Shown here: piece after piece, positions 1-7,379 of the stretch
Layout of the letters: the number at the start of each line of letters is the position of its first letter
How positions within the stretch are numbered: the stretch's first letter is position 1
Assembly (NCBI RefSeq): GCF_013294115.1
Contig: NZ_JABSNP010000016.1
Coordinates: forward strand, 60,675-124,674
Length of the DNA stretch: 64,000 bases
Direction: 5' to 3'
Source of the DNA: Hymenobacter caeli
GTDB lineage: Bacteria > Bacteroidota > Bacteroidia > Cytophagales > Hymenobacteraceae
The notes under the pieces: model-generated
Database searches by the model: none
The model's input: only the letters and a program-made list of their open reading frames with translations
Told to the model about the DNA's origin: nothing
Program-made: the position numbers and the translations under genes

Positions 1-264
1 GTGGTTGAAGTCCTGGTCGGTTACCTGGCGGCCCGACTTGGGGCCGCGCCCGCCGTGCCCGGCGTACCAGAAGTAATCGGCGTGGACTTCGTCGTCCTCG
101 TACTGGTCGGCCAGAACGAGGCTCTCGGCCCCGTGCTGGGCCGTGGCGCACACGCCCGTCCGCCGCGGCCGGTGCTGCCCAACGTCGGCCAGCGCGAGGC
201 GCGAGGCAAACAAGTCGCCGGGCTGCGCCGTGCCGATGGGCCCAAAGGTCGGTAGCGCCATCAT
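1..264 (-). CDS. SRA (YDG) domain protein, partial at window edge
   Basis: Only the first 88 codons are inside the window; the reading frame stays open to base 1. It starts at ATG 264 (a second ATG follows at once), and an in-frame stop lies just upstream. The N-terminus FGPIGTAQPGDLF and the later YEDD...YAGHGG...QVTDQ pattern match the SRA/YDG fold that reads 5-methyl- or 5-hydroxymethylcytosine by base flipping. It resembles the SRA half of the upstream gene (FGPIAGVAPGHEF, YEDD...YTGRGG...QVADQ), so the two look like diverged paralogues 23 bp apart. A nuclease domain may follow outside the window, but that is inference. Confidence 0.75.
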   Translation of the reverse strand, partial: MMALPTFGPIGTAQPGDLFASRLALADVGQHRPRRTGVCATAQHGAESLVLADQYEDDEVHADYFWYAGHGGRGPKSGRQVTDQDFNH

Positions 265-287
265 ATCGGTAGCGTCACTACAATTAG

Positions 288-1205
288 TTACGACGGCTTT
301 CCATCGGCTAACGGCTCGTAAAAATGCCCCCGGTGATAAGCCAAAAAGTCGGTGCCAACCACGTGCTTTTTTTGCGTGATGAGCCGGCCTGGCAAACCCA
401 ATAATTGTAGGTTATCGTTGATGCCAAAGCTGCCTAAATCAAATAATACGTGGTGGTTGGCGCACAGGCACAAGACATTAGCGAGGGCGTCGGGGCCGTG
501 GTGCGGGGCCCCCAGCGGGCGAATGTGGGCCGCTTCCGCATAGGGTACCGCGCCGCGCAGCTGCACCCCACACACCTGGCAGCGGTAGTCGTGCAGGGCC
601 TTCACGCGGCGGCTAACGGCTGTGTCGCGCACAACGCGTAGCACGGTACTGGCCCGGCGCGGGGCCGGGCCGTAGGCCAGGACGGGCTCTGCTGCTTCAA
701 ACAAATTCGGGGAATTGGATTCTGCGACTGACGGCCCGCCGTCGGTTAGCAATCCTGCTGGCAATAGTTCCAGCCGGAAGCGCCACACGCGGTGGCCCGA
801 TTTACCCAACTCGGCCCAATAGCTAGCCACGCGGTAAAGGCCGTCGTAGCGGTAGAAGCTGCCGCTGCGGCCCTCTATTTTGCGCGTCACGCGCAGCGGC
901 AGGCCCGCGGTGCAATTGCGCACCAACTCCAGGTTGGCACCAGTCAAGGTTTGGTCGGCTACTTGCCGGTTGCTTTCGGCGCTGCGTCCCCCGCGGCCAG
1001 TGTAGATGATGACGTCGCCAAAGTCCACGTCGTCTTCGTAGCCGCCCGACAGCACAATGGACGCCGCGCCCTCGCCCTGCCGGGCGCTGATGCCCGCCTG
1101 CGTTTGGGCGTGCACGCCCGCGCCGTGCAGCTCCAGGCGGTTGCGGAACTCGTGGCCGGGCGCTACGCCGGCAATGGGCCCAAACACGAACGGGAGCTTT
1201 GCCAT
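288..1205 (-). CDS. SRA-HNH endonuclease (modification-dependent restriction)
   Basis: A 305-residue protein with an N-terminal SRA/YDG domain (about residues 5-150, with YEDDVDFGDVIIYTGRGG and QVADQ) and a C-terminal HNH nuclease (about 195-265). The nuclease shows CQVCG, then AAHIRPLG, GPDALANVLCLCANHH and LFDLG, the usual HNH_2 pattern with zinc-binding Cys pairs and catalytic His. Proteins of this architecture cut DNA carrying modified cytosine and act as type IV-like restriction enzymes. It begins 9 bp after the M16 peptidase stop and is followed by a second SRA gene, so the last two genes of this run form a small defence unit. No cognate methyltransferase is in the window, as expected for this class. 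Confidence 0.88.
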   Translation of the reverse strand: MAKLPFVFGPIAGVAPGHEFRNRLELHGAGVHAQTQAGISARQGEGAASIVLSGGYEDDVDFGDVIIYTGRGGRSAESNRQVADQTLTGANLELVRNCTAGLPLRVTRKIEGRSGSFYRYDGLYRVASYWAELGKSGHRVWRFRLELLPAGLLTDGGPSVAESNSPNLFEAAEPVLAYGPAPRRASTVLRVVRDTAVSRRVKALHDYRCQVCGVQLRGAVPYAEAAHIRPLGAPHHGPDALANVLCLCANHHVLFDLGSFGINDNLQLLGLPGRLITQKKHVVGTDFLAYHRGHFYEPLADGKPS

Positions 1206-1214
1206 CGCGCCCCG

Positions 1215-2453
1215 TTATTTCCCCTCCGGCAGGTATTGCAGCACGCTCAGGTGCTCGTCGGTGAGCAGCTCGTTGGCCATGGCGAGCAGGTCCGGGGCCG
1301 TCACCTGCTCAATTTGGCCGAAGATTTCGCTCAGCGGCTCCACGCGGCCCAGGTCGAGGGTGCTCTTGCCGAGCAGCTGCATCAGGCCCGAGTTGCTTTC
1401 CTCGCTCATGGCGAGCTGGCCCATGAGCTGGTTTTTGGCCACGTGCAGCTGCGTGGTGGTCAGGGCTTTGTCGCGCAGCAGCTTCAGCTCCTTCTGCACC
1501 AGGCCCAGGGTGCGCTTCACCTGCTTGCCCTCGGTGCCGAAGTAGATGCCGAACAAACCGGTGTCGGTGTAGGGCGAGTAGGTGCTGTCGATGGTGTACA
1601 CCAGGCCGTATTTTTCGCGCACGGCCAGGTTGAGGCGCGAGTTCATGCCGGGGCCCCCAAGAATGTTATTCAGCATGAAAAACGGGATGCGGCGGGCGTC
1701 GGCCAGCGGGTAGGCGGGGCCCCCCACCAGGCAGTGCGCCTGGCTGATGGGCCGGCTTTCGAGCTGGGTTTTGCGCGCGTAGCCGGCAAAATCCTGGCGC
1801 GGCCGGGGCCCCCGCCGCGCCGGCAGGTCGCCCAGAAACTTGTCCGCCAGCCGCTTCACTTCCTTAAAAGGCAGGTTGCTCACCGAGCTGAACACCAGCC
1901 GGTCGGTGCGCACGTTCTCGTTATAAAACGCGTGGAAGTCGTCGGACGTGAAGCCGCTCACGCTTTCGCGGGTGCCCAAGATGTTGACGCCCAGCGGGTG
2001 CTGGCCGAACACCACGGCGTCGAAGTCGTCGACGATGGCGTCCTCCGGCGCGTCCTGGTACATGCTCATCTCCTCCAGAATCACGCCGCGCTCCTTCTCC
2101 AATTCGCGGCCGGGAAAGGTAGAATTGAACGTGAGGTCGGTGAGCAGCTCAAAGGCCCGCTCGAAGTGGGTGCTGAGCAGCGTGGCGTAGAAGCAGATTT
2201 TTTCCTTGGTGGTGTAGGCGTTCAGCTCGCCGCCCACGGTTTCGAGGCGGTTGAGGATGTGGAACGACTTGCGCTTGCGGGTGCCCTTGAAGGCCATGTG
2301 CTCCCAGAAGTGGGCCAGGCCTTGCTGGTGGGGGCCCTCGTCGCGCGAGCCGATGTCGAGCAAAAAGCCGCAGTGCGCGATTTTGGTGTGCGGCACCTGC
2401 TTGTGCAGCAGCCGGATGCCGTTGGGGTACTCGTGGATATCGTAATCAATCAT
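1215..2453 (-). CDS. M16 family zinc peptidase (insulinase-like)
   Basis: A 412-residue M16B-type metallopeptidase. The inverted zinc motif HFWEH is at residues 48-52 and the third ligand fits E128 in RGVILEE, about 76 residues later, the spacing known for the family. The inactive-type C-terminal repeat follows. I chose the start MIDYDIHEYPNG because homology begins there; the frame is open for 40 more codons upstream, but that part is Pro/Gly-rich noise. A -7-like box (TAGTTTTG, minus strand, 2462-2469) lies just upstream. No signal peptide is evident. It sits 82 bp downstream of a GT9 gene and 9 bp upstream of the SRA-HNH gene. The substrate cannot be told. Confidence 0.9.
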   Translation of the reverse strand: MIDYDIHEYPNGIRLLHKQVPHTKIAHCGFLLDIGSRDEGPHQQGLAHFWEHMAFKGTRKRKSFHILNRLETVGGELNAYTTKEKICFYATLLSTHFERAFELLTDLTFNSTFPGRELEKERGVILEEMSMYQDAPEDAIVDDFDAVVFGQHPLGVNILGTRESVSGFTSDDFHAFYNENVRTDRLVFSSVSNLPFKEVKRLADKFLGDLPARRGPRPRQDFAGYARKTQLESRPISQAHCLVGGPAYPLADARRIPFFMLNNILGGPGMNSRLNLAVREKYGLVYTIDSTYSPYTDTGLFGIYFGTEGKQVKRTLGLVQKELKLLRDKALTTTQLHVAKNQLMGQLAMSEESNSGLMQLLGKSTLDLGRVEPLSEIFGQIEQVTAPDLLAMANELLTDEHLSVLQYLPEGK

Positions 2454-2535
2454 AGAGACCACAAAACTACCGCCGCCGGCCGGAGGTTTCACTTGGCGTA
2501 GCGCCCCGCCCCTTCCCGGTGGGGAGGGGGCGGGG

Positions 2536-3582
2536 TTAGGTGCCCAGCGGCTCCAGCAGCTGCTCCACGGCAATGGTGTAGGCGCAGCGAAAGTGGCCCA
2601 GCGGGCAGGCCGCGTGCCCGTGCAGGCCGCAGGGCTTGCAGTCCAGCGGCTCCCGGGTTTCGACCACGCGCCCCGCCGGGCCCAGCGGCCCGAACCCGAA
2701 CGCGGGCACCGTGGAGCAAAACACCGCCGTGACCGGGGCCCCCACCGCCGAGCACAGGTGCAGCGGGGCCGAGTCGTTCACGTAGTTCATGCGGGCCCCG
2801 CGCAGCAGGGCGGCCGAGGCCAGCAGGCCCAGCTGCCCGGCCAAACTGACGACGTTCGGGCGGCCGCTGGCCACGGCCAGGCGGTCGCAGGCGGGCGCGT
2901 CGGGCGGGCCCCCGAGCAGGTACACGCGCAGGCCGGGCGGCAAGGCGGCCAGCAGTTCCAGCCACTTGCTTTCGGGGTACTGCTTGGTGAACCACACCGA
3001 CGTGGGGGCCAGGCACACATAGGGCCCCGCGGCGGCGTAGGGCGCGGCGGCGGCCTCGTCGGCGGCGGTGGGGTAGAGGCGGGGCGCCACCAGGGGCTGG
3101 GCGGCCGGGCGGGGCCCCCGGCGCTGGTGGCGCGGATTCTGGCTCAGCACCGGGGCCACCAGGGCCAGGTTGCGCTGCACCTCGTGGGTGCCGTTGCCCA
3201 CGACGTGCCGCACGCGCCGCGTGAACCACCGGCTGAACGGGTTTTCGGCGAACCCCGCCCGCGCCGGGGCCCCCGAAAACGCCGCGAGGAACCCCGTGCT
3301 GGCGTAGCGCTGCAACGTGGCCACGCGGCCGTAGCCGCCGGCCCGCACCCGTTGCAACAGCTGCCACAGGGCGGCGTACTTGCCGTGCTTCTTGTCCCAG
3401 ATGAGCACCTGCCGGACGTGCGGGTGGCCGCGCAGCAGCTCCTCGTTGCCGCGCCGCACCAGCACGTCCACGGGCGTGGCGGGCTCGGTTTGGGCGAGGT
3501 ATTCGATTAGGGCCGTGGCCAGAATCACGTCGCCGATGAAAGCCGTTTGGATGAGGAGGATGGGCGGGTGAAGCTGGAGCAT
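2536..3582 (-). CDS. Glycosyltransferase family 9 (heptosyltransferase-like)
   Basis: A 348-residue GT9 protein. The N-terminus LLIQTAFIGDVILATALIEYL is the family's first beta-strand and loop with the G-D pair. The donor-binding part contains CLAPTSVWFTKQYPESKW, YLLGGPPD and the acceptor/donor motif NDSAPLHLCSAVGAPVTAVF. The C-terminus carries a Cys cluster (CKPCGLHGHAACPLGHFRC) also found in the second GT9 of this window. The family adds heptose or related sugars to lipopolysaccharide cores at the inner membrane; the actual sugar is unknown. A -7 box TAGTTTTG with a -33 TTGG lies upstream. It heads a minus-strand run into the M16 and SRA genes. Confidence 0.88.
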   Translation of the reverse strand: MLQLHPPILLIQTAFIGDVILATALIEYLAQTEPATPVDVLVRRGNEELLRGHPHVRQVLIWDKKHGKYAALWQLLQRVRAGGYGRVATLQRYASTGFLAAFSGAPARAGFAENPFSRWFTRRVRHVVGNGTHEVQRNLALVAPVLSQNPRHQRRGPRPAAQPLVAPRLYPTAADEAAAAPYAAAGPYVCLAPTSVWFTKQYPESKWLELLAALPPGLRVYLLGGPPDAPACDRLAVASGRPNVVSLAGQLGLLASAALLRGARMNYVNDSAPLHLCSAVGAPVTAVFCSTVPAFGFGPLGPAGRVVETREPLDCKPCGLHGHAACPLGHFRCAYTIAVEQLLEPLGT

Positions 3583-3599
3583 GGCGCGGGTAAGGGGCC

Positions 3600-3631
3600 C
3601 AAAACTACGGGCGCAGCCGGCCTTTGCCCAA
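3600..3631 (-). promoter_or_regulatory. Bacteroidetes-type promoter of the GT9 gene
   Basis: On the minus strand the -7 box TAGTTTTG (3600-3607) fits TAnnTTTG and a TTGG lies about 21 bp upstream. The GT9 start codon is 17 bp downstream of the box. Confidence 0.5.
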
Positions 3632-3638
3632 GGCCCGA

Positions 3639-3671
3639 TTTGGAAAATCTAAAACCAGCGCTTTACCTTTG
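3639..3671 (+). promoter_or_regulatory. Bacteroidetes-type promoter of the SAM riboswitch leader
   Basis: TTTG at 3639-3642 and TACCTTTG at 3664-3671 are separated by 21 bp, matching the -33/-7 pattern of the phylum. Transcription would begin near 3678, about 20 nt before the riboswitch P1 stem. Confidence 0.6.
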
Positions 3672-3698
3672 GCGCAGCAGTTCTTTCTGAAAGGATTG

Positions 3699-3792
3699 TT
3701 TTTATAGAGAGGCGCGGAGAGACAGGCTCGACGAACCGCCGGCAACCCCCAGCTACCCGCTGGCACGGTGCCAATTCCTGACCATATAAAAA
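3699..3792 (+). ncRNA. SAM-I (S-box) riboswitch aptamer
   Basis: The element matches the S-box core: AGAGAGGCGCGGAGAGAC, then AGGCTCGACGAA, then CCGGCAACC, and finally GGTGCCAATTCCTG. P1 is TTTTTATA (3699-3706) with TATAAAAA (3785-3792), a perfect 8-bp helix. P2 is GGCG with CGCC and the inner GAG/CTC, and P3 is the short hairpin CCAGC-TACCC-GCTGG. The 3' strand of P1 is an A-rich stretch ending 9 nt before an ATG at 3802. In Bacteroidetes, A-rich leaders help start translation, so SAM binding could hide this stretch. S-box elements normally control methionine or sulfur genes; none lies next to this one. Confidence 0.87.
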
Positions 3793-3801
3793 CGAATTGC
3801 C

Positions 3802-3900
3802 ATGCGCCCCCATTGCTCCCCGTTCGGTACGTCTCTGCTCACTCCCCTGGTCCCGGTCCAGCGGTGTTGGGCCCCAACGATGCCCGGCCGGGGTTGTTGA
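3802..3900 (+). CDS. 32-codon Cys-containing small ORF behind the SAM riboswitch
   Basis: ATG 3802 lies 9 nt after the aptamer and opens a 32-codon frame ending at TGA 3898-3900. The peptide has Cys at positions 5, 22 and 32, one Trp and several Pro, and no membrane segment. I do not recognise it. Its position right behind the P1 stem, with the A-rich pairing strand as its likely initiation region, suggests that its translation is what SAM controls. It could be a leader peptide, a microprotein or chance; the region is GC-rich and other frames are open too (one with TTG 3797). Confidence 0.4.
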   Translation: MRPHCSPFGTSLLTPLVPVQRCWAPTMPGRGC

Positions 3901-3974
3901 GGCCACTCGACTTTCCCCGGCTACCGGCGCGGGCCCGCGGGCCGCGTCCCCGGTGCCGCCGCGGTTAGCGGCGC

Positions 3975-4085
3975 ATGCGTCTGGCGGCCATTTTTCTTCA
4001 CCCGTGGGTAGTTAATGCGTTCGGCCCGCCGGGCTGGCCGGTGCGCGTTGGCGCGCCGGGCTGGTTCGCCGGAAAGATTGATTAA
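3975..4085 (+). CDS. Possible 36-codon small ORF
   Basis: ATG 3975 opens a 36-codon frame to TAA 4083-4085, beginning MRLAAIFLHPWVV and containing a near repeat (PPGWPVRVGAPGW) made by a tandem GC-rich DNA repeat (CGCCGGGCTGG twice). I do not recognise it. It sits between the SAM riboswitch small ORF and the AhpD-like gene and may simply be leader sequence. Confidence 0.2.
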   Translation: MRLAAIFLHPWVVNAFGPPGWPVRVGAPGWFAGKID

Positions 4086-4174
4086 TTATTCGGCAGTGAA
4101 TGAAAAACAGCGAGAAAAGGACGGGGTAATTTCCCATTTTCACATCTTTAATTTTTACATTTCTTAACTTCCTC

Positions 4175-4717
4175 ATGCCCCACCTCGAAGTATTGCCCCG
4201 CGCGCAGGCCCCCGCCGCCGCCCAGCCCACCTACGACGGCCTGCACGGCAAACTGGGCTTCGTGCCCAACCTCTACGCCACGTTCGCCCACTCGCCGGCG
4301 GCCCTCAACGGCTCCATCGGCTTCGGCGCGGCCCTGGCCAAGGGCGAGCTGGACGGCCGCGAAATCGAAGCCATCTACCTCGCCGCTTCCGAAGCCAACG
4401 CCTGCGCCTACTGCATCGCCGCCCACACCACCGTGGGCCAGCTCCAGGGCCTGAGCGAAGCCGAAACCCGCGGCGTGCGCACCGCCCGCACCGGCGACGC
4501 CAAGCTCGACGCCGTGGCCGCCCTCACCCTCGACGTAGTGGCCAGCAACGGCCGCCCCGCCCCCGCCAGCCTCGACCGCTTCTTCGCCGCCGGCTACAGC
4601 AAGGCTGCCCTGGTGGAACTCATCGGCTTCGTGGCCCTGAACACGTTCAACAACTACGTGCAGCACATCGCCCAAGTGCCCATCGACTGGCCCGCTTTGC
4701 AGGAGCAGGAGGCGTAA
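4175..4717 (+). CDS. Carboxymuconolactone decarboxylase / AhpD-like protein
   Basis: A 180-residue all-helical protein of the AhpD-like superfamily. The redox motif ACAYCIAAHTT (about residues 72-82) has the CxxC plus His arrangement of peroxidase-related members, which reduce peroxides through a Cys pair. The earlier GFVPNLYATFAHSP segment is also typical. It is the first full-length gene behind the SAM riboswitch, though 380 bp away, and is closed by a strong terminator at 4737. If the leader reads through, this thiol peroxidase-like protein would be linked to the sulfur/methionine state, which is inference. Confidence 0.85.
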   Translation: MPHLEVLPRAQAPAAAQPTYDGLHGKLGFVPNLYATFAHSPAALNGSIGFGAALAKGELDGREIEAIYLAASEANACAYCIAAHTTVGQLQGLSEAETRGVRTARTGDAKLDAVAALTLDVVASNGRPAPASLDRFFAAGYSKAALVELIGFVALNTFNNYVQHIAQVPIDWPALQEQEA

Positions 4718-4736
4718 GTGGCAGCAGCTTAACGTA

Positions 4737-4774
4737 AAACAGGGCGCTTTCCCGGCTGGAAAAGCGCCCTGTTT
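4737..4774 (+). terminator. Rho-independent terminator of the AhpD-like gene
   Basis: AAACAGGGCGCTTT and AAAGCGCCCTGTTT form a 14-bp stem around a short loop, 19 bp after the stop codon, ending in T-rich sequence. Confidence 0.85.
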
Positions 4775-4830
4775 GTTGCTGGAGGGCCTAAATATTTAGG
4801 ACTACCTTAGTTTTTTGACTCCTGGAACGG

Positions 4831-4926
4831 TGTAGAGACGCATCTTTGCGTCTCAGGATTGAACGACTTGTCCAACGGCTTTCGATTCTACCGTTCAACT
4901 CTGAAACGCAAGGATGCGTCCCTACA
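4831..4926. repeat. Intergenic inverted-repeat element (GTAGAGACGCA type)
   Basis: TGTAGAGACGCATCTTTGCG at 4831 pairs imperfectly with CGCAAGGATGCGTCCCTACA ending near 4926, with about 50 bp between the arms. The element has no coding capacity and looks like a miniature inverted-repeat element in the gap between convergent genes. Confidence 0.7.
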
Positions 4927-4953
4927 GCGTACGGGCGTTAACTCAAATAGCCG

Positions 4954-5151
4954 CTAAGCCGCCTTACCGGCCGCGGCGTCCTTTTTCATGGCCAGCCCAA
5001 GCGCCACTGCCAGCCCTACCGCAATGGCCAAGCCCGCTGCTGCCGTGGCGATGCGCCAGGGCTCGTGCGTGGCCAGGGCGTGCAGGAAACCGCGCAGCGC
5101 GAACAGCATAAACAATGAGTTCAGCACCAGCGGCAAGGTGAATTTTTTCAT
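4954..5151 (-). CDS. Small two-helix membrane protein
   Basis: A 65-residue protein starting MKKFTLPLVLNSLFML, with two hydrophobic stretches (about residues 4-25 and 35-55) and a charged tail (MKKDAAAGKAA). An ATG four codons further upstream is possible. I do not recognise a family. It is divergent from pepP, with 139 bp between the starts. Confidence 0.6.
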   Translation of the reverse strand: MKKFTLPLVLNSLFMLFALRGFLHALATHEPWRIATAAAGLAIAVGLAVALGLAMKKDAAAGKAA

Positions 5152-5290
5152 GGGAGGCGGCAACTAGTGGTTGGGGAAGGGGCGCTTGCGGCGGCAACTT
5201 ACAGTCCGCCGCCGGAACGCCCTGCGCCGGGGCCCCCGGGCCGCCCGCTACGCCGCTAACTTGCGGCCCCTAACCCACCTCACCGCCGCT

Positions 5291-6586
5291 ATGCGCTACG
5301 CCCCCCTGGCCCCCGAGCTTTTTGTTGAAAACCGCCGCCGCTTCCGCGAGCTGCTGCCGGCCAATTCGTTGGCCATTTTCCAGTCCAACGACGTGATGCC
5401 CACCAACGCCGACGGCTCGATGGGCTTCCGGCAGAGCAGCGACTTGTTCTACCTCACGGGCGTCGACCAGGAGGAAAGCATCCTCGTACTGGCGCCCAAC
5501 GCGCGGCTCGAAAGCCACCGCGAAATCCTGTTTCTGAAGGAAACTTCGGACCTGATTTTGGTGTGGGAAGGCCACAAGCTGACCAAGGAGCAGGCCCGCC
5601 AAAACGCGGGCATCCCCACCATTATGTGGCTGGAGAGCTTCAAAACCGTGCTGCCCGCCCTGATGAACGAGGCCGAGCAAGTGTATCTGAACTCGAACGA
5701 GCACATCCGGTCCGTGGTGGACGTGGAAACGCGCGACGCCCGCTTCATCAAGGCCATCCAGGCGCAGTACCCGCTGCACACCTACCGCCGCGCCGCGCCG
5801 CTGCTGCACCGGCTGCGCGCCATCAAGGGGCCCCAGGAGGTGGAGGCCCTGCGCACGGCCTGCAACATCACCGAAAAAGCGCTGCGGCGGGTGCTGGGCT
5901 TCGTGCGGCCGGGCGTGTGGGAGTTCGAGATTGAGGCCGAAATCGTGCACGAGTTCCTGCGCAACCGCAGCCGGGGCCCCGCCTACGGCAGCATCATCGG
6001 GAGCGGTAAAAACGCCACCGTGCTGCACTATACCACCAACGACGAGCAGTGCCAGGCCGGCGACGTAATTCTGATGGACTTCGGCGCCGAGTACGCCAAC
6101 TACGCCGCCGACCTCACCCGCAGCATCCCGGTCAGCGGCAAGTTCAGCCCCCGCCAGCGCGAGGTCTACGAATCGGTGCTGGCCGTGATGCGCTACGCCG
6201 AAACCCAACTGCGCCCCGGCAACGAAATCGAAGCCTACCACAAGAGCGTGGGTGAAAAAATGGAGCAGGAACTCACCAAGCTCGGCCTGCTGAAAGCCGA
6301 GGACGTAGCCGCCCAAAACCCCGACCAGCCGCTCTACAAAAAGTACTTCATGCACGGCACCAGCCACTACCTGGGCCTCGACGTGCACGACGTGGGCGCC
6401 AAGTACCGCACCTTCGAGCCGGGCATGGTCTACACCATCGAGCCGGGCATCTACATCCCCGACGAAAACCTGGGCATCCGCCTCGAAAACGACTATCTCC
6501 TCACCGCCGACGGCAACGAAAACCTGATGGCCAGCATCCCGCTTGAAGCCGACGACATCGAGCGCCTGATGCAGCAGGGAAATTAA
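5291..6586 (+). CDS. pepP: Xaa-Pro aminopeptidase (M24B)
   Basis: A 431-residue M24B peptidase removing an N-terminal residue next to proline. The N-terminal creatinase/AMP_N domain (about 1-150, with SDLFYLTGVDQEE) precedes the pita-bread domain. The five metal ligands are visible: the two Asp in LMDFGAEYANYAADLTRS, His in HGTSHYLGLDVHD, Glu in YTIEPGIYI and Glu in IRLENDYLL. I chose MRYAPLAPELF because homology starts there; 40 upstream codons in the same frame are GC-rich noise. It is probably cytoplasmic. A 53-bp inverted repeat directly after the stop acts as terminator. Confidence 0.95.
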   Translation: MRYAPLAPELFVENRRRFRELLPANSLAIFQSNDVMPTNADGSMGFRQSSDLFYLTGVDQEESILVLAPNARLESHREILFLKETSDLILVWEGHKLTKEQARQNAGIPTIMWLESFKTVLPALMNEAEQVYLNSNEHIRSVVDVETRDARFIKAIQAQYPLHTYRRAAPLLHRLRAIKGPQEVEALRTACNITEKALRRVLGFVRPGVWEFEIEAEIVHEFLRNRSRGPAYGSIIGSGKNATVLHYTTNDEQCQAGDVILMDFGAEYANYAADLTRSIPVSGKFSPRQREVYESVLAVMRYAETQLRPGNEIEAYHKSVGEKMEQELTKLGLLKAEDVAAQNPDQPLYKKYFMHGTSHYLGLDVHDVGAKYRTFEPGMVYTIEPGIYIPDENLGIRLENDYLLTADGNENLMASIPLEADDIERLMQQGN

Positions 6587-6590
6587 AAAT

Positions 6591-6642
6591 GAGGAGTTAA
6601 AAATGCCCGTCTGGTGGTTCAGACGGGCATTTTTAACTCCTC
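6591..6642. terminator. Bidirectional terminator between pepP and the DUF4252 gene
   Basis: Perfect 23-bp arms (6591-6613 and 6620-6642) around a 6-nt loop contain ATGCCCGTCTG/CAGACGGGCAT flanked by A and T runs. It lies between convergent genes and can serve both. Confidence 0.85.
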
Positions 6643-6660
6643 ATTCTTCATTGATAATTC

Positions 6661-7236
6661 TTAATCGCCTTTCCCCGTTGCTTGCACCAGCGCGGGCAAG
6701 TACTTGCTGAGAACTTCCACCTCGGAACGGCTGAAATTACCGTCCACGGCCACGAGTACGAACGAGTCGGCCGCGTCGGGAAGCTGGCCGGTGGCGGCAA
6801 ACTCCGTCACTTTGTCGCCGCTGCCGCGCGTGGACACCTGGTAGCTGCTGGCGGCGGGGGCCCCAAGGCTCAGGGCAGTATACTTCTCGCTTTGTAACAC
6901 GCCGGCAGCCTCCTGGCGCAGGCCCTGCTGGGCCAGGTCGCGGGCGGCGGCCGTGGTGGGCGCGAAGCTGATGACCCGCGCCGAGCGGATGCTGGTGATG
7001 GCGTTGCTCAAGTCGGAGCCGCCCAGCAGTTTAGCGGCTTTCACCAGGGCCAGGCGCTGGAGCAAGTCGGCCGACCACGCGGTGGTGTGGAAGCCGGGCT
7101 GGCCTTCGTATTTCTTGAAAAACGCAGCCACGGTGCGGGTCTGCCCGCCGCCGGGGCCGCTGGCGCGGCAGCCCGCCAGCAGCAGCAGGCACACGATGAA
7201 AAAGGAAGCGAGGAGAAAAATCGGGCGTTTTGGCAT
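6661..7236 (-). CDS. DUF4252-like lipoprotein
   Basis: A 191-residue protein with a lipoprotein signal (hydrophobic FLLASFFIVCLLLLAGC, lipid-attached Cys at residue 22). The mature part starts with a Gly-rich linker and then AAFFKKYEGQPGFHTTAWSA, followed by RSARVISFAP and a C-terminal SEVEVLSKYLP, which fits the DUF4252 family of Bacteroidetes envelope proteins. Function is unknown. It is convergent with pepP and lies downstream, on the same strand, of a large secreted protein gene. Confidence 0.8.
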   Translation of the reverse strand: MPKRPIFLLASFFIVCLLLLAGCRASGPGGGQTRTVAAFFKKYEGQPGFHTTAWSADLLQRLALVKAAKLLGGSDLSNAITSIRSARVISFAPTTAAARDLAQQGLRQEAAGVLQSEKYTALSLGAPAASSYQVSTRGSGDKVTEFAATGQLPDAADSFVLVAVDGNFSRSEVEVLSKYLPALVQATGKGD

Positions 7237-7379
7237 GGGGCGCGGGCGGCGGGAAGTGAACAGCCGCCGGGCCGGCTTCGCAAACGCCGGGCCAGCCCTG
7301 GGATTTCAGTGTACAGTGAACAGTTAGCAGTGGGCAATTGAAACGATTAATTGCTCATTATCAATTGCTCATTGTGTGT

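Noticed and set aside
792..2501. A 569-codon open frame on the plus strand
   Set aside because: It is antisense to the M16 peptidase and SRA-HNH genes, which have clear catalytic motifs. High GC makes such shadow frames common.
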